64,000 nucleotides of DNA from Cellvibrionales bacterium UBA4435 (GTDB lineage Bacteria; Pseudomonadota; Gammaproteobacteria; Pseudomonadales; Porticoccaceae): assembly GCA_002390525.1 (NCBI GenBank), contig DGPR01000002.1, positions 86,744-150,743 of the forward strand. The letters run 5' to 3'. Made by a program: the position numbers and the translations under genes. This document shows positions 39,574 to 50,867 of the stretch, one piece after another (the first letter of the stretch is position 1; each line of letters begins with the position of its first letter). Under the pieces are notes generated by a model. The model made no database searches and had not been told where the DNA came from. It worked only from the letters and a program-made list of their open reading frames with translations.

Positions 39574-39653
39574 TATTATGTTTCCTTAAAAATTTGCTAT
39601 CTCAGCAATAAATTTTAACTTTAAATTAAATAGTTAATAGAAATCTAAAGAAT

Positions 39654-40652
39654 CTAGTCCTCTTCAGTTTCGGTACGTATACTTGCAGGTGGCCAATTTT
39701 CAATTTTTTGGCCTAATAACAAATCTCTCGAAGCTAATACGTCCTTAATTTCAGTTAAGGATTTTTTTCCCAAATTAGGGGTTTTCAATAGCTCAACTTC
39801 AAGTCTTTGAACTAGATCACCAATATAGTGGATATTCTCAGCTTTTAAGCAATTAGCGGAACGAACTGTTAATTCAAGATCATCTACTGGACGAAGCAAG
39901 ATAGGATCAATTAAATCTTCCTCTTCTTCAGGAGCAGCTGCACTCTCACTTTTTAGGTCTACAAATACAGCGAGTTGTTGTTGCAGAATCGTAGCAGCAC
40001 GACGAATAGACTCTTCTGGATCGATTGTTCCATCTGTTTCTATATCTAACACTAACTTATCTAAATCAGTGCGCTGTTCGACACGAGCATTTTCAACAAC
40101 ATAAGATACTCGTCTTACTGGTGTAAATGTTGCATCCAATGGTAGACGTCCAATAGATCGTTCTTCATCAGAATCATTCGAGCGCAAATTTGATGGCTGG
40201 TACCCTCTGCCCTTTACAACATGAAGTTTCATATTAAGTTTGGCGCTGCCTGTTATATTGGCAATTACATGTTCTGGGTTAGTAATCTCGCACGTGCTAT
40301 CTAACTCTATATCACCAGCAGTTACAGCACCCTTACCTTTTTTCGTAAGAGTTAAAGTTACCTCGTCCTTTTCATGCAGTATTATGGCAACCCCTTTCAA
40401 GTTAAGAAGAATTTCAATGACATCCTCTTGAACTCCCTCTAGAGAACTATATTCATGAAGTACGCCATCAATTTCTACCTCCACGATGGCGGAACCAGCC
40501 ATTGAAGATAATAGTATACGACGTAAGGCATTACCTAACGTGTGACCGAAGCCTCGCTCTAATGGCTCTAGAATGACTTTAGATTGTGTAATGCTTAATT
40601 CAGTGACATCTATGGTGCGTGGTGTCAAGAATTCATTTACTGATGTATGCAT
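39654..40652 (-). CDS. rpoA: RNA polymerase subunit alpha
   Basis: 332 residues. N-terminal dimerisation domain with [20 protein letters not shown] (about 30-50), an acidic linker, and a C-terminal domain with [10 protein letters not shown] that holds the UP-element-binding arginine. Normal size. Lies between rpsD and rplQ in the alpha operon, as in other proteobacteria. Confidence 0.98.
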   Translation of the reverse strand: MHTSVNEFLTPRTIDVTELSITQSKVILEPLERGFGHTLGNALRRILLSSMAGSAIVEVEIDGVLHEYSSLEGVQEDVIEILLNLKGVAIILHEKDEVTLTLTKKGKGAVTAGDIELDSTCEITNPEHVIANITGSAKLNMKLHVVKGRGYQPSNLRSNDSDEERSIGRLPLDATFTPVRRVSYVVENARVEQRTDLDKLVLDIETDGTIDPEESIRRAATILQQQLAVFVDLKSESAAAPEEEEDLIDPILLRPVDDLELTVRSANCLKAENIHYIGDLVQRLEVELLKTPNLGKKSLTEIKDVLASRDLLLGQKIENWPPASIRTETEED

Positions 40653-40690
40653 ATGCCTATCTGCCTCATATCGAATAACTACTATTAACC

Positions 40691-41311
40691 CTACTTTGAG
40701 TAAAGTTCTACGATTAAATTTTCGTTGATCTCAGCAGGAAGTTCACTGCGATCAGGATAACGTTTGAAGGTGCCTGCCATTGCGTTAGCATCAACCTCTA
40801 TCCAGTCAACACTACTTCTCTGCGATGATATTTGAAGTGCTGCTTGGATACGGAGCTGTTTTTTTGATTTTTCACGAATACTTATGATGTCATTCTCTAA
40901 AACTCTATATGAAGCAATATTAACTTTTTTTCCATTAACTAAGATTGCGTTATGCGCTACTAGCTGTCTTGATTCAGATCGAGTTGAACCAAATCCCATA
41001 CGATAAACAACATTGTCTAGGCGTTGCTCAAGAAGCCTCAAAAGTGTTTCACCTGTAGCTCCTTTGATGACCGCTGCTTCTTTGTAATAGTTTCGAAATT
41101 GTTTCTCAAGAATTCCATATGTACGTCGTACTTTTTGTTTTTCTCGCAACTGTACCCCATAGTCTGAAAGACGACCACGTCGCGCACCATGTTGACCAGG
41201 GACACTATCGGCGCGACATTTCGACTCTAATGGCCTAATACCACTTTTTAAGAAAAGATCTGTGCCTTCTCTGCGAGAAAGCTTACATGTGGGTCCTAAA
41301 TATCTTGCCAT
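40691..41311 (-). CDS. rpsD: 30S ribosomal protein S4
   Basis: 206 residues. M-A-R-Y-L-G-P start and S4 RNA-binding domain ([17 protein letters not shown]). Early 16S rRNA binder and, in Escherichia coli, the autogenous repressor of the alpha operon. 16 bases after rpsK. Confidence 0.98.
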   Translation of the reverse strand: MARYLGPTCKLSRREGTDLFLKSGIRPLESKCRADSVPGQHGARRGRLSDYGVQLREKQKVRRTYGILEKQFRNYYKEAAVIKGATGETLLRLLEQRLDNVVYRMGFGSTRSESRQLVAHNAILVNGKKVNIASYRVLENDIISIREKSKKQLRIQAALQISSQRSSVDWIEVDANAMAGTFKRYPDRSELPAEINENLIVELYSK

Positions 41312-41327
41312 ATCATTGCTATCCTAG

Positions 41328-41720
41328 TTATACACGACGTTTTTTTGGCGGACGACAACCATTATGTGGAATAGGTGTTACGTCGGTAATATTTGTAATT
41401 TTATAACCTGCATTATTGAGAGCACGCACAGCTGATTCTCTTCCTGGGCCAGGTCCCTTAACTTGAACATCAAGATTTTTTAAACCAAATTCTTGGGCAG
41501 CCTCGCTAGCTCTTTCTGCAGCAACTTGTGCAGCAAAAGGGGTGCTTTTTCGAGATCCCCTAAAGCCAGAACCACCTGATGTTGCCCAACTTAATGTATT
41601 TCCTTGTCGATCAGTAATCGTAACGATAGTATTATTAAATGAGGCATGAATATGAGCTATGCCATCCACTACTGTTTTCTTTACCTTTTTTCGGGTAGTT
41701 TTTTTCTCTGGATTTGCCAT
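41328..41720 (-). CDS. rpsK: 30S ribosomal protein S11
   Basis: 130 residues. The [15 protein letters not shown] segment and G-P-G-P-G-R-E-S-A are family hallmarks; it ends R-P-P-K-K-R-R-V. Platform protein near the E site. Separated from rpsM by 12 bases. Confidence 0.98.
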   Translation of the reverse strand: MANPEKKTTRKKVKKTVVDGIAHIHASFNNTIVTITDRQGNTLSWATSGGSGFRGSRKSTPFAAQVAAERASEAAQEFGLKNLDVQVKGPGPGRESAVRALNNAGYKITNITDVTPIPHNGCRPPKKRRV

Positions 41721-41732
41721 ACTTATATTTTC

Positions 41733-42089
41733 CTATCGCTTAATTGGCTTACGCGGACCTTTACGGGTACGGGCATTAGTCTTTGTGCGCTGCCCACGCA
41801 AAGGTAAGCCACGACGATGACGGAGACCTCGGTAACAACCAAGATCCATCAACCGTTTGATGTTCATGCTGATTTCTCTTCGCAAATCACCTTCAACAGA
41901 AAGCTCTCCAACAGCACCTCGAACAGAATCTATTTCTTTTTCACTTAAATCGGAAATTTTTACTTTTTCATCAATACCAGCACTAGCACATATAGCTTTA
42001 GCAGCACTCCGACCAACTCCAAAAACATATGTGAGAGAAATCACTGCATGCTTGTTATCGGGTATATTGACACCGGCAATTCGGGCCAT
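41733..42089 (-). CDS. rpsM: 30S ribosomal protein S13
   Basis: 118 residues, start [11 protein letters not shown] and end G-P-R-K-P-I-K-R, with [10 protein letters not shown] near residue 90. Forms head-subunit bridges. GGAG 6 bases before the ATG. First gene of the alpha operon, following a 126-base leader with hairpins. Confidence 0.98.
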   Translation of the reverse strand: MARIAGVNIPDNKHAVISLTYVFGVGRSAAKAICASAGIDEKVKISDLSEKEIDSVRGAVGELSVEGDLRREISMNIKRLMDLGCYRGLRHRRGLPLRGQRTKTNARTRKGPRKPIKR

Positions 42090-42132
42090 TTGTTCACTCC
42101 ACTTTAATTTACGTTTTAACTATAATCAATAA

Positions 42133-42169
42133 ACTCCATTTGAGGAGTGCCCCATAAAAAAAAGGGGGC
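42133..42169 (-). promoter_or_regulatory. Two abutting hairpins in the rpmJ-rpsM spacer, possible S4-responsive leader
   Basis: On the minus strand GCCCC/GGGGC (42149-42169) is followed with no gap by ACTCC/GGAGT (42133-42148). In Escherichia coli the alpha operon leader between rpmJ and rpsM folds into a pseudoknot bound by S4. Location fits that role, but I cannot show a pseudoknot here and the stems are only 5 bp. Confidence 0.35.
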
Positions 42170-42172
42170 AAG

Positions 42173-42201
42173 AGGATAGCTTTGCTTGTAATAAAAATCA
42201 A
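42173..42201 (-). promoter_or_regulatory. Candidate alpha-operon promoter
   Basis: Minus-strand TTGATT (42196-42201) and TATCCT (42173-42178) with a 17-base spacer, each matching consensus at four of six positions. The start would fall near 42166, inside the first leader hairpin, so if it is used that hairpin forms only on read-through transcripts from the spc operon. Confidence 0.35.
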
Positions 42202-42215
42202 TAACTCTCTTATAT

Positions 42216-42332
42216 TTAACCTTGACGCTGTTTATGGCGCGGCTCGACACTACAAATAACTCGTAACACGTTTTTGCGTTTAATTACTTTGCAGTTACGA
42301 CATATTTTTTTAACTGACGCACGCACTTTCAT
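42216..42332 (-). CDS. rpmJ: 50S ribosomal protein L36
   Basis: 38 residues starting [11 protein letters not shown]. The zinc ribbon is complete: Cys11, Cys14, Cys27 and His33 (C+ type). Ends H-K-Q-R-Q-G. Follows secY after 19 bases, the standard end of the spc operon. Confidence 0.97.
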   Translation of the reverse strand: MKVRASVKKICRNCKVIKRKNVLRVICSVEPRHKQRQG

Positions 42333-42351
42333 AATAAATCCTCTGACCAAA

Positions 42352-43671
42352 TCAACGGCTTTTGCCACCATATCCCTTAAGATTAGACTTCTTCATTAAG
42401 GAAGAGTACTGATTTGACATCAAATGAGATTGCACTTGAGACATAAAGTCCATCGTTACAACTACCGCAATCAACAAAGATGTCCCTCCAAGATAAAATG
42501 GAACATTTAAGTATACATTCAGAAACTGAGGTAGAAGGCATACTGCAGTCATATATAAACCACCCACCAAAGTTAATCTTGTCATTACCCCATCAATATA
42601 TTTCGCTGTTTGTTCACCAGGCCTTATACCCGGCAAAAATCCATTACCACGTTTTAAATTGTCTGACATATCACGAGGATTAAACATTAATGCTGAGTAA
42701 AAAAAACAAAAGAAAATAATTAATCCAGAAAATAAAAGTATATGCAATGGTTGACCTGGACCTATAAAAAGCGCTACTTCTTGTAGCCAATCTGCTGAAC
42801 CAGCACCCTGTCCAAACCACTGCGCAATTGACGCGGGAAATAACAATAAGCTACTTGCAAAAATCGCTGGTATAACTCCAGCCATATTTACTTTTAGCGG
42901 GAGATGGCTAGCTTGCGCAGGACCCTTACCTGGTTGACGTTGTGCATAATTTACTGTTATTCGTCGCTGACCACGTTCAATGAATACAACAAAATATACT
43001 ACTGCGACTGCAAGAATAGCGACTAACAATAAAGCCAAGACATGAAGCTCACCTTGACGAGATGACTCTAGTGCCTGTCCAATAGCTGATGGAATACCTG
43101 CTACAATACCGGCAAATATCAACATAGATATTCCGTTACCAATTCCTCTCTCTGTGATTTGCTCTCCTAACCACATTAGAAATACAGCCCCAGTAACCAG
43201 AGAGACTACTGCAATAAAATGAAAACTGAAATCAACAGAATAAGCCAGCCCTTGACCAGCCAGGCCCACTGACATACCTATTGCCTGAAGAGTAGCTAAT
43301 AGGACTGTACCATACCGGGTATATTGATTTATGGTTCGCCGACCAGATTCGCCTTCTTTTTTTAATTGTTCTAGTTGGGGAACTACAGCTGACATTAACT
43401 GCATTATTATAGAAGCTGATATATATGGCATAATACCTAATGCTAAAATACTCATACGCTCAAGCGCACCTCCAGAAAACATGTTGAACATACCAACAAT
43501 TGTTCCCTGATTTTGACTAAATAATTCAGAAAGACGATCTGGATCAATTCCAGGTACTGGTATATGAGTACCAATCCGGTATATTACAAGAGCTATAAAC
43601 AAAAAACGTAGTCGAGCCCATAGCTCTCCCAAACCTTTTGAATTTCCTTGTTGAATACCGGCCTTAGTCAT
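42352..43671 (-). CDS. secY: Protein translocase subunit SecY
   Basis: 439 residues with ten membrane helices. Conserved I-P-V-P-G-I-D near the first periplasmic loop, the [23 protein letters not shown] plug/TM2 region, E-R-G-I-G-N-G-I-S, and G-I-R-P-G in the ribosome/SecA-facing loop. Forms the Sec channel with SecE and SecG. Separated from rplO by 4 bases. Confidence 0.98.
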   Translation of the reverse strand: MTKAGIQQGNSKGLGELWARLRFLFIALVIYRIGTHIPVPGIDPDRLSELFSQNQGTIVGMFNMFSGGALERMSILALGIMPYISASIIMQLMSAVVPQLEQLKKEGESGRRTINQYTRYGTVLLATLQAIGMSVGLAGQGLAYSVDFSFHFIAVVSLVTGAVFLMWLGEQITERGIGNGISMLIFAGIVAGIPSAIGQALESSRQGELHVLALLLVAILAVAVVYFVVFIERGQRRITVNYAQRQPGKGPAQASHLPLKVNMAGVIPAIFASSLLLFPASIAQWFGQGAGSADWLQEVALFIGPGQPLHILLFSGLIIFFCFFYSALMFNPRDMSDNLKRGNGFLPGIRPGEQTAKYIDGVMTRLTLVGGLYMTAVCLLPQFLNVYLNVPFYLGGTSLLIAVVVTMDFMSQVQSHLMSNQYSSLMKKSNLKGYGGKSR

Positions 43672-43675
43672 AGGA

Positions 43676-44110
43676 TTACTCTTCTATTTTTCCACCAGCT
43701 GCTTTAATAGCAGCTATAGCGCCCTTGGTTGCACCGATTCCCTTTAAAGTAAGGGCTTTATTTAACTCCCCAGAAAGAAATATTTTCGCTCGAGATATAT
43801 TGTTATTTATTAGGCCTGCTGTTCTTAAGGCATCAATATCGACAATACCTCCATCGATTAAATTCAACTCGCTCAAACGAATTTGCGAGGATACTCTTGA
43901 TATTCTTGATGTAAACCCATACTTAGGTAAACGTTTTTGAAGTGGCATTTGTCCACCCTCGAAACCTGGGCGCACACGACCACCAGATCTTGATTTTTGA
44001 CCCTTATGGCCACGACCAGCAGTTTTTCCTAAGCCGCTTCCAATTCCACGACCAACCCGTTTGGCTTCTTTATTTCTACCTGGTGCAGGACTTAGCGTAT
44101 TAAGACGCAT
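43676..44110 (-). CDS. rplO: 50S ribosomal protein L15
   Basis: 144 residues. M-R-L-N-T-L-S-P-A start and the glycine/arginine-rich extension [18 protein letters not shown] that penetrates 23S rRNA. 1 base after rpmD. Confidence 0.98.
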   Translation of the reverse strand: MRLNTLSPAPGRNKEAKRVGRGIGSGLGKTAGRGHKGQKSRSGGRVRPGFEGGQMPLQKRLPKYGFTSRISRVSSQIRLSELNLIDGGIVDIDALRTAGLINNNISRAKIFLSGELNKALTLKGIGATKGAIAAIKAAGGKIEE

Positions 44111-44111
44111 A

Positions 44112-44300
44112 CTATTCCCCTTGAACCTTAACTAAATGGTTGACTGTATTTATCATACCTCGAACAGACGCGGTATCTTCTACTTCTACAGTATGATTGA
44201 TTCTTCGCAGACCTAAACCTGCAACACAAGCCTTATGTGAAGCTATTCGGCCATTAATACTACGAATTTGAGTAACTTTTATTATTTTTGACTTTGTCAT
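44112..44300 (-). CDS. rpmD: 50S ribosomal protein L30
   Basis: 62 residues from the ATG at 44300; a TTG at 44312 is in frame but the family starts near [21 protein letters not shown] and R-G-M-I-N-T-V are typical. 14 bases after the rpsE stop. Confidence 0.96.
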   Translation of the reverse strand: MTKSKIIKVTQIRSINGRIASHKACVAGLGLRRINHTVEVEDTASVRGMINTVNHLVKVQGE

Positions 44301-44314
44301 GTTAGCGATCAACC

Positions 44315-44827
44315 TTAATTCAAAATTTCTTCAATAGTTTTGCCGCGCTTTTCGGCAACAACTGCTGGAGAATTCATATGTTGTAATGCCTTAAATGTTG
44401 CTCTAACCACATTAACTGGATTAGTTGAGCCATAACATTTAGCTAAAACATTATGAACTCCTGCTATTTCTAGCACAGCTCTCATTGCTCCACCTGCAAT
44501 TACCCCAGTACCCTCAGATGCAGGTTGCATATAAACTTTTGAAGCTCCATGATTTGCTTTTACCGCATACTGAATAGTAGTACCATTTAAGTCTATGTGG
44601 ATCATATTTCTACGTGCAGCTTCCATAGCCTTCTGTATAGCTTGAGGTACTTCGCGAGCCTTACCTCTTCCGAAGCCTACTTTTCCATTACCATCACCCA
44701 CTACAGTGAGTGCAGTAAAACCAAAAATACGTCCACCTTTCACAGTTTTTGCAACTCTATTTACCTGAACGAGCTTCTCTTGCAAGCCTTCATCAGATGC
44801 TTCTTTGCTTTTTTGATTTCTTGACAT
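44315..44827 (-). CDS. rpsE: 30S ribosomal protein S5
   Basis: 170 residues from the ATG at 44827 (M-S-R-N-Q-K-S-K), preferred over an upstream in-frame start because of family length and an AAGGA site 10 bases before it. [14 protein letters not shown] and G-A-S-K-V-Y match S5, the protein at the mRNA entry helicase site. Confidence 0.97.
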   Translation of the reverse strand: MSRNQKSKEASDEGLQEKLVQVNRVAKTVKGGRIFGFTALTVVGDGNGKVGFGRGKAREVPQAIQKAMEAARRNMIHIDLNGTTIQYAVKANHGASKVYMQPASEGTGVIAGGAMRAVLEIAGVHNVLAKCYGSTNPVNVVRATFKALQHMNSPAVVAEKRGKTIEEILN

Positions 44828-44840
44828 ATCAATAAAATCC

Positions 44841-45191
44841 TTAGAATTTAAGACCAGCTTCACGTGCAGCATCAGCTAGAGCTTTAACACGACCATGATA
44901 TTTATAACCACTACGATCAAATGCAACAGCGGATATGCCTGCTTTTTTTGCTCTCTCAGCAACGAGAAGACCCACACCCTTAGCCGCATCGACATTTCCT
45001 GTGCTACCAGTTCGTAGCTTTTTATCAAGTGTAGAAGCTGATGCCAATACATGGCCACCATCTGATGAAATAACCTGTGCATAAATATGTCTAGGTGTTC
45101 TATTTACACACAATCTATTTGACCCCAACTCCCTAATCTTGCTACGTGTTCGCCTAGCTCTACGCATGCGTGATTTTTTTTTGTCATTCAT
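44841..45191 (-). CDS. rplR: 50S ribosomal protein L18
   Basis: 116 residues. Basic N-terminus ([13 protein letters not shown]) and [19 protein letters not shown] close to the C-terminus. Binds 5S rRNA together with L5 and L25, both also encoded in this window. Confidence 0.97.
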   Translation of the reverse strand: MNDKKKSRMRRARRTRSKIRELGSNRLCVNRTPRHIYAQVISSDGGHVLASASTLDKKLRTGSTGNVDAAKGVGLLVAERAKKAGISAVAFDRSGYKYHGRVKALADAAREAGLKF

Positions 45192-45200
45192 ATCTATAAC

Positions 45201-45734
45201 CTACTTTTTCTTAGCTTCTTTACGGCGTACATGTTCATCGGCATAACGGACACCTTTACCTTTATATGGTTCTGGTGGCCTAAATGCACGAATTTTTGCC
45301 GCTACTAAACCGAGTAATTGTTTATCTGCTGATTTAAGAGTTATATCTGTTTGACTCGGAACTTCAGCAGTAACACCTTCAGGCAGTGAAAAGTCAACAG
45401 GGTGAGAAAACCCTAAAGATAAACTTAGTTTTTTATTTTGAAGCTGGGCTCGATAGCCTACTCCAACTAATTGTAATTTTTTCTCAAAACCTTGTGTTAC
45501 TCCAAAGACCATGTTGCTTACCAGAGCTCGGGTGGTTCCTGCCATAGCATCATCAGATTTACTGCTAGATTTAGAAGAAAAGGAGAGAATATTATCTTCT
45601 TTTTTTATCTCAATACCATTATGAATCGACATAGATAATGAGGTTTTGGAGCCTTTTACCAAAATTTTGTTTGTATCTATTTGAACCTCAACACCAGAGG
45701 GTATAGTTACGGGGTCATTTGCAATTCTAGACAT
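45201..45734 (-). CDS. rplF: 50S ribosomal protein L6
   Basis: 177 residues, two related L6 domains. M-S-R-I-A-N-D-P-V start; the C-terminal P-E-P-Y-K-G-K-G-V-R-Y signature. Near the sarcin-ricin loop, where EF-G binds. 12 bases after rpsH. Confidence 0.98.
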   Translation of the reverse strand: MSRIANDPVTIPSGVEVQIDTNKILVKGSKTSLSMSIHNGIEIKKEDNILSFSSKSSSKSDDAMAGTTRALVSNMVFGVTQGFEKKLQLVGVGYRAQLQNKKLSLSLGFSHPVDFSLPEGVTAEVPSQTDITLKSADKQLLGLVAAKIRAFRPPEPYKGKGVRYADEHVRRKEAKKK

Positions 45735-45746
45735 TTCTATTATCTC

Positions 45747-46139
45747 TTAGAATACTGTACAGAGTATTTCACCACCAATACCGGCGGCACGAGCAGACCG
45801 ATCAGTCATTACCCCTTTACTTGTGGACACAATGGCTACTCCTAGACCACCTCGAATAGAGGGGATTTCTGAAGATCCACAGTACTTGCGTAGTCCAGGG
45901 CGACTATAACGATCAATTTCTTCAATAACGGGTTTACCTTCAAAATATTTTAATTCTATTGCCAATTGCGGTTTGTTAACCGTTTCGATCTGAAAATTAT
46001 TAATATATCCCTCATTTTTTAAAACTTCTGCTACTGCAGACTTAAGCTTAGAAGATGGCATAGTTACAACCTTTTTTTCTGCCATCTGTGCATTTCGTAT
46101 GCGAGTTAACATATCTGCTACTGGATCTTGCATGCTCAT
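45747..46139 (-). CDS. rpsH: 30S ribosomal protein S8
   Basis: 130 residues, start [17 protein letters not shown], and the C-terminal S-T-S-K-G-V-M-T-D segment. Central-domain 16S binder and, in Escherichia coli, repressor of the spc operon acting at rplE. Confidence 0.98.
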   Translation of the reverse strand: MSMQDPVADMLTRIRNAQMAEKKVVTMPSSKLKSAVAEVLKNEGYINNFQIETVNKPQLAIELKYFEGKPVIEEIDRYSRPGLRKYCGSSEIPSIRGGLGVAIVSTSKGVMTDRSARAAGIGGEILCTVF

Positions 46140-46164
46140 CAGTTAATTCCTCAATTTTGGTTCT

Positions 46165-46470
46165 CTACCAACTAGCCTTTACTAAACCGGGCACATCACC
46201 ACGCATCGCGGCTTCGCGAAGCTTCATCCTACATAAACCAAATTTACTATAAACTCCATGGGGTCTACCTGTTTGGCGACAACGATTTCTTCCACGACTA
46301 GGGCTTGCATTACGAGGCAATTTTTGCAACTTAACCTGAGCCTCCCAGCGTTCATCATCTGAGAGATTTGGATTAATAATCGCAGCCTTTAGTGCTTTAC
46401 GTTTTTCAGCAAATTTTATTACAATTTTTGCGCGCTTCTTCTCACGCTGTATCATGGAAATCTTAGCCAT
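46165..46470 (-). CDS. rpsN: 30S ribosomal protein S14
   Basis: 101 residues, the long zinc-free form (no C-x2-C...C-x2-C set). [14 protein letters not shown] and the closing [11 protein letters not shown] are typical. 9 bases after rplE. Confidence 0.98.
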   Translation of the reverse strand: MAKISMIQREKKRAKIVIKFAEKRKALKAAIINPNLSDDERWEAQVKLQKLPRNASPSRGRNRCRQTGRPHGVYSKFGLCRMKLREAAMRGDVPGLVKASW

Positions 46471-46479
46471 TTTTTTACC

Positions 46480-47019
46480 TCAATCTTTGAGTGGGAAGTT
46501 AAAGGCTCTCATGAGAGCTCTTCCCTCATCATTATTACGAGCAGAGGTAGTAATTGTGATATCCATACCACGCATCGCGTCGACTTTATCGAAATCTATT
46601 TCAGGAAAAATAATTTGCTCCGTAATACCCATAGAGAAATTACCGTGTCCATCAAAAGCTTTAGGGCTAAATCCCCTAAAATCTCGTATTCTCGGAATAG
46701 CTATAGAGATCAATCTCTCTAAAAACTCGAACATACGCTCACTTCGGAGTGTTACTTTGCATCCTATAGGCCAACCCTCTCGGACCTTAAAACCAGCAAT
46801 CGATTTTCTGGCTAAGGTAACGACCGGTTTTTGACCAGCAATTGAAGCCATTTCAGCAACTGCATGCTCTAATACTTTTTTGTCGCCTAGTGCTTCACCT
46901 ACACCCATATTAAGTGTAATTTTAGTAATTTTGGGAACTTCCATCACATTCACTAAATTAAGCTCTTCTTTCAACTTAACAGCGATCTCTTTTTTATATA
47001 CTTCGTTCAGCCTTGCCAT
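46480..47019 (-). CDS. rplE: 50S ribosomal protein L5
   Basis: 179 residues. [11 protein letters not shown] and [16 protein letters not shown] are characteristic; binds 5S rRNA and contacts P-site tRNA. 18 bases after rplX. Confidence 0.98.
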   Translation of the reverse strand: MARLNEVYKKEIAVKLKEELNLVNVMEVPKITKITLNMGVGEALGDKKVLEHAVAEMASIAGQKPVVTLARKSIAGFKVREGWPIGCKVTLRSERMFEFLERLISIAIPRIRDFRGFSPKAFDGHGNFSMGITEQIIFPEIDFDKVDAMRGMDITITTSARNNDEGRALMRAFNFPLKD

Positions 47020-47037
47020 GTTATTTTCCGGTCAAAT

Positions 47038-47355
47038 TTAAGCATCAACTGCTTCGCCATTAGATTTGAAGACACGTATCTTTTTGTTATCTTCGAGAAT
47101 TTTAAAGCCTATCCGATCACCTTTCTCTAAAGCAGAGTTAAAAATAGCCACATTAGACGCTTGTATCGGTGCTTCTTTTTCTATAATACCCCCAGTGATA
47201 TTGGCCTGGGGATTAGGTTTTTGGTGTTTTTTAATAATATTTATGCCAGAAACCAGTAAACGACCGTCGGATTGAACCTTCAACACCTTTCCGCGCTTTC
47301 CTTTATCTTTTCCAACAGTAACGATTATTTCATCATCACGCTTTATTTTTGACAT
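47038..47355 (-). CDS. rplX: 50S ribosomal protein L24
   Basis: 105 residues. KOW motif near the N-terminus ([17 protein letters not shown]) and I-I-K-K-H-Q-K-P. Assembly-initiator protein for the 50S subunit. Confidence 0.98.
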   Translation of the reverse strand: MSKIKRDDEIIVTVGKDKGKRGKVLKVQSDGRLLVSGINIIKKHQKPNPQANITGGIIEKEAPIQASNVAIFNSALEKGDRIGFKILEDNKKIRVFKSNGEAVDA

Positions 47356-47375
47356 AATTTTTTCCAGTTACCAAA

Positions 47376-47744
47376 TTACAATACTTCAGGTGCAAGAGAG
47401 ATGATTTTCATAAAACGCTCATTTCTTAACTCGCGTGTCACAGGACCAAATATTCTTGTTCCTATAGGGGCTAATTGAGGATTTAGTAGAACTGCAGCAT
47501 TATCATCAAATTTAATTACACTACCATCTGCACGACGTGTCCCTTTTCTGGTCCTCACAACTACCGCATCCATCACTTGGCCTTTTTTAACTTTGCCACG
47601 TGGTATAGCTTCTTTAATAGTTATTTTAATGACATCACCGATTCTAGCATAACGTCTGTGAGACCCGCCTAGGACCTTTATACACATAACACGACGTGCT
47701 CCACTATTATCTGCAACATCTAAATAACTTTCTGTTTGAATCAT
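47376..47744 (-). CDS. rplN: 50S ribosomal protein L14
   Basis: 122 residues. [17 protein letters not shown] start, [10 protein letters not shown], and the A-P-E-V-L end. First gene of the spc block; the 36 bases before it show no clear promoter, so spc is probably transcribed from upstream. Confidence 0.98.
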   Translation of the reverse strand: MIQTESYLDVADNSGARRVMCIKVLGGSHRRYARIGDVIKITIKEAIPRGKVKKGQVMDAVVVRTRKGTRRADGSVIKFDDNAAVLLNPQLAPIGTRIFGPVTRELRNERFMKIISLAPEVL

Positions 47745-47780
47745 ATTTTGTCCCCTAGCCAGTTAAATCTGGCTAACAAC

Positions 47781-48047
47781 TTAAATCTCTAAACCACGCT
47801 CATCAATCTTCACCAAAGCCCAAGACTTAGTCTTAGAATAAGGTTTTGTTTCTATAATGGTTACAATATCACCATTACGGCATTCGTTATTTTCATCATG
47901 CGCATGAATTTTTGAAGATTTATTAAGTATCTTCCCATACAAAGGATGTTTTACACGACGTTCAACAAGAACTGTCACTGTTTTATCCATCTTGTCACTG
48001 ACCACGCGACCAGACAAGGTACTAGATCTAGATGCAGTTTCAGTCAT
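47781..48047 (-). CDS. rpsQ: 30S ribosomal protein S17
   Basis: 88 residues from the ATG at 48047 (M-T-E-T-A-S-R-S), which overlaps the rpmC stop by 8 bases; the longer upstream extension in this frame encodes rpmC in another frame. [13 protein letters not shown] and H-P-L-Y-G-K are S17 signatures. Last S10-operon gene. Confidence 0.96.
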   Translation of the reverse strand: MTETASRSSTLSGRVVSDKMDKTVTVLVERRVKHPLYGKILNKSSKIHAHDENNECRNGDIVTIIETKPYSKTKSWALVKIDERGLEI

Positions 48048-48240
48048 TAGAGTTACTCTCTTTCTCATTAAGTATAGTTTTAATGCGTGCAACATTTCTG
48101 CGCACACTTTTAATTTGATGACTCTGGCCTAACTGAGAAGTTGCAAGCTGCATACGCAATTTAAATTGGCGCTCTAGCTGTTCATTCATCTCTTGATTCA
48201 GCTCATCAATAGATTTTTTTCTTAATTCATCAGGTTTCAT
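48040..48240 (-). CDS. rpmC: 50S ribosomal protein L29
   Basis: 66 residues, two antiparallel helices ([10 protein letters not shown] and [10 protein letters not shown]). At the tunnel exit; binds SRP and trigger factor with L23. Its start shares one base with the rplP stop (TAATG). Confidence 0.97.
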   Translation of the reverse strand: MKPDELRKKSIDELNQEMNEQLERQFKLRMQLATSQLGQSHQIKSVRRNVARIKTILNEKESNSND

Positions 48241-48653
48241 TACATCACCGACCTTTTTACGAAAGTTGTTTGGATTGGCAGTTTAGCTGCTCCCAAAGCA
48301 AATGCTTCTCGAGCTAATTCTTCAGATACGCCATCCATTTCATAGAGAAGTCTACCAGGCTGAATTTGCGCAACCCAGTATTCTACATTACCTTTACCTT
48401 TACCCATTCTGACCTCAAGAGGTTTATTAGTAATTGGTTTGTCGGGAAAAACTCTAATCCATATTTTACCACCACGTTTTATATGTCTTGTCATTGCTCG
48501 ACGTGCAGCTTCTATCTGACGTGCGGTTAGTCGGCCACGACCCAGTGCTTTAAGACCAAATTCGCCAAAGCTAATTTTACTTCCACGTGAAGCAAGACCT
48601 CGGTTTCGACCGGTGTGTTGCTTACGAAATTTTGTACGTTTTGGTTGCAGCAT
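48240..48653 (-). CDS. rplP: 50S ribosomal protein L16
   Basis: 137 residues. [11 protein letters not shown] start, [14 protein letters not shown] and M-G-K-G-K-G. Organises the A-site/elbow region of 23S rRNA. 36 bases after rpsC. Confidence 0.98.
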   Translation of the reverse strand: MLQPKRTKFRKQHTGRNRGLASRGSKISFGEFGLKALGRGRLTARQIEAARRAMTRHIKRGGKIWIRVFPDKPITNKPLEVRMGKGKGNVEYWVAQIQPGRLLYEMDGVSEELAREAFALGAAKLPIQTTFVKRSVM

Positions 48654-48689
48654 CTCGCTTTACCCTTAACTCGCTATCTTAAATCTTAG

Positions 48690-49358
48690 TTATTGTGGCT
48701 GGCTCACAGCTGGAGTTTTATCTTCTTCAACCCCAAATATCTCACCCTTAAAAATCCACACCTTTACACCTATTATTCCGTAGGTAGTTGCTGCTTCTGC
48801 AGTGTTATAATCAATATCTGCTCTAAATGTATGTAGAGGCACTCGACCCTCACGAACCCATTCTGATCGTGCAATTTCTGCACCGCCAAGCCTACCACCA
48901 ACTTGGATTTTTATACCTTTTGCACCTTGTCTCATAGCATTCTGAACAGCTCTCTTCGTGGCCCTACGAAACATAACACGACGCTCCAATTGCTGTGCTA
49001 CACTCTGGGCTACAAGCAGTGCATCAAGATCAGGTTTACGAATTTCTTCTATATTGATATGAACTGGCACATCAACTTTAGACGATAATTTATTACGTAA
49101 TCGTTCAGCTCCCTCTCCCTTTTTTCCTATTACAATTCCTGGTCTTGCGGTATGGATAGTAATTCGAGCTGTTTGTGCGGGTCGCTCAATATCTATTCGG
49201 CTGACAGACGCATTAGACAGTTCTTTTCTGAGAAATTCACGTAATGCAAGATCAGAATTTAATTTATTTGCATAGTCTTTTTGGCCTGCATACCATACAG
49301 ATGTATGTTTTTTTACAATACCAAGTCGAATACCATTTGGATGTACTTTTTGTCCCAT
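48690..49358 (-). CDS. rpsC: 30S ribosomal protein S3
   Basis: 222 residues. [13 protein letters not shown] start, KH-domain G-K-K-G-E-G, and V-W-I-F-K-G-E near the end. mRNA-entry helicase with S4 and S5. Overlaps rplV by one base. Confidence 0.98.
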   Translation of the reverse strand: MGQKVHPNGIRLGIVKKHTSVWYAGQKDYANKLNSDLALREFLRKELSNASVSRIDIERPAQTARITIHTARPGIVIGKKGEGAERLRNKLSSKVDVPVHINIEEIRKPDLDALLVAQSVAQQLERRVMFRRATKRAVQNAMRQGAKGIKIQVGGRLGGAEIARSEWVREGRVPLHTFRADIDYNTAEAATTYGIIGVKVWIFKGEIFGVEEDKTPAVSQPQ

Positions 49359-49705
49359 TAAACGGTCTCCCCGTCAGCAACTTTTACAGTTATATGGCAA
49401 TGACGTTTTAAAATTCGATCAGCTCTACCTTTAGCACGGGGGCTAACACGTTTTAGTGTTGTACCCTCATCTACATAAATTTTAGATACAGAAAGCTCAT
49501 CTACATCAGCACCTTCATTATGCTCGGCATTAGCAATTGCAGATAAGAGTATTTTTTTAATTATATCTGCACCTTTCTTATCACTAAATGTGAGAATATC
49601 TAAAGCAGCCTCAACAGGCTTTCCACGCACCTGATCAGCAACCAATCTGGCTTTTTGAGCCGACAGTTTAGTACCCCGTAATATAGCTGCTACTTCCACA
49701 GTCAT
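49358..49705 (-). CDS. rplV: 50S ribosomal protein L22
   Basis: 115 residues. [15 protein letters not shown] at 15-29 and the beta-hairpin tip region [17 protein letters not shown] that lines the exit tunnel (macrolide-resistance site; no deletion visible). Confidence 0.97.
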   Translation of the reverse strand: MTVEVAAILRGTKLSAQKARLVADQVRGKPVEAALDILTFSDKKGADIIKKILLSAIANAEHNEGADVDELSVSKIYVDEGTTLKRVSPRAKGRADRILKRHCHITVKVADGETV

Positions 49706-49723
49706 TTACCCCTCATATACTTC

Positions 49724-49999
49724 TTAAACCTTAACTTTTCTGTCGGCTACATGCCCACGAAAAGTTCGCGTTGGCGCGAATTCACCCAATTTATGCCCGA
49801 CCATTTCCTCATTAATCAAAACAGGGACATGCTGTCTTCCATTATGAACAGCTATAGTTAAGCCGACCATATCTGGACTTACCATTGAGCGACGTGACCA
49901 AGTTTTGATTGGTCGTCTATCATTTTTTTCTCTTGCCTCTTCGACTTTTTTCATCAAATGTAAGTCAAGAAAAGGGCCTTTTTTTAGAGAGCGTGACAC
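49724..49999 (-). CDS. rpsS: 30S ribosomal protein S19
   Basis: 91 residues. [10 protein letters not shown] start, [10 protein letters not shown] and [12 protein letters not shown] signature. Head protein near the A-site tRNA. Confidence 0.98.
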   Translation of the reverse strand: MSRSLKKGPFLDLHLMKKVEEAREKNDRRPIKTWSRRSMVSPDMVGLTIAVHNGRQHVPVLINEEMVGHKLGEFAPTRTFRGHVADRKVKV

Positions 50000-50022
50000 A
50001 ATATTTTCCTCATTCTCTTATA

Positions 50023-50850
50023 TTATTTTTTAGTTCGTCTTCTCACAATCATACTGTCTGTACGCTTATTTTTTCGCGTTTTATATCCTTTTGTAGGCAT
50101 ACCCCATGGTGATACTGGATGACGACCACCTGAAGTACGACCTTCACCACCACCATGAGGATGATCAACTGGATTCATCACAACACCACGAACGGTTGGT
50201 CTAACTCCTCTCCAGCGAGTAGCGCCAGCCTTACCAAGTGAACGTAAATTATGCTCACTATTTGAGACTTCTCCTATTGTTGCGCGACAAGATATTGGAA
50301 TTTTTCTCATTTCTCCACTCCGGAGCCTTAAAGTTGCATACTGGCCTTCTCTAGCTATTAATTGTGCTGATGTTCCAGCACTTCTTGCAATTTGGGCTCC
50401 TTTACCTGGTTTCATTTCTACGCAGTGGACAATTCCTCCAACAGGTATATTTTCAAGCGGTAAAGTATTTCCAGTTTTTATACTAGCGGTTACTCCTGAT
50501 TCAACCTTATCACCAACCGCTAGATCTTTCGGAGCGATAATATAACGTCGCTCTCCATCCGCATAGCATAATAATGCTATATATGGGGTTCTATTGGGGT
50601 CATATTCTAATCGCTCGACTGTAGCTGGTACTCCATCTTTATTACGCTTAAAATCTATCAAACGATAATGTCTTTTATGACCGCCACCTATATGTCTTGT
50701 AGTGATTCTACCATTATTATTTCGCCCTCCAGACTTTGATTGGCTTTCTAATAAAGGGGCATAAGGATCACCTTTATGTAAATTAGGATTTACAACACTA
50801 ACTACATGTCTGCGGCCCGGGGACGTTGGTTTTCTCTTTATAACTGGCAT
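50023..50850 (-). CDS. rplB: 50S ribosomal protein L2
   Basis: 275 residues. T-S-P-G-R-R-H near the N-terminus, G-G-G-H-K-R-H-Y-R, and [11 protein letters not shown] with the conserved His near the peptidyl-transferase centre. Confidence 0.98.
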   Translation of the reverse strand: MPVIKRKPTSPGRRHVVSVVNPNLHKGDPYAPLLESQSKSGGRNNNGRITTRHIGGGHKRHYRLIDFKRNKDGVPATVERLEYDPNRTPYIALLCYADGERRYIIAPKDLAVGDKVESGVTASIKTGNTLPLENIPVGGIVHCVEMKPGKGAQIARSAGTSAQLIAREGQYATLRLRSGEMRKIPISCRATIGEVSNSEHNLRSLGKAGATRWRGVRPTVRGVVMNPVDHPHGGGEGRTSGGRHPVSPWGMPTKGYKTRKNKRTDSMIVRRRTKK

Positions 50851-50867
50851 TTTATTTTTCCCCTTCC

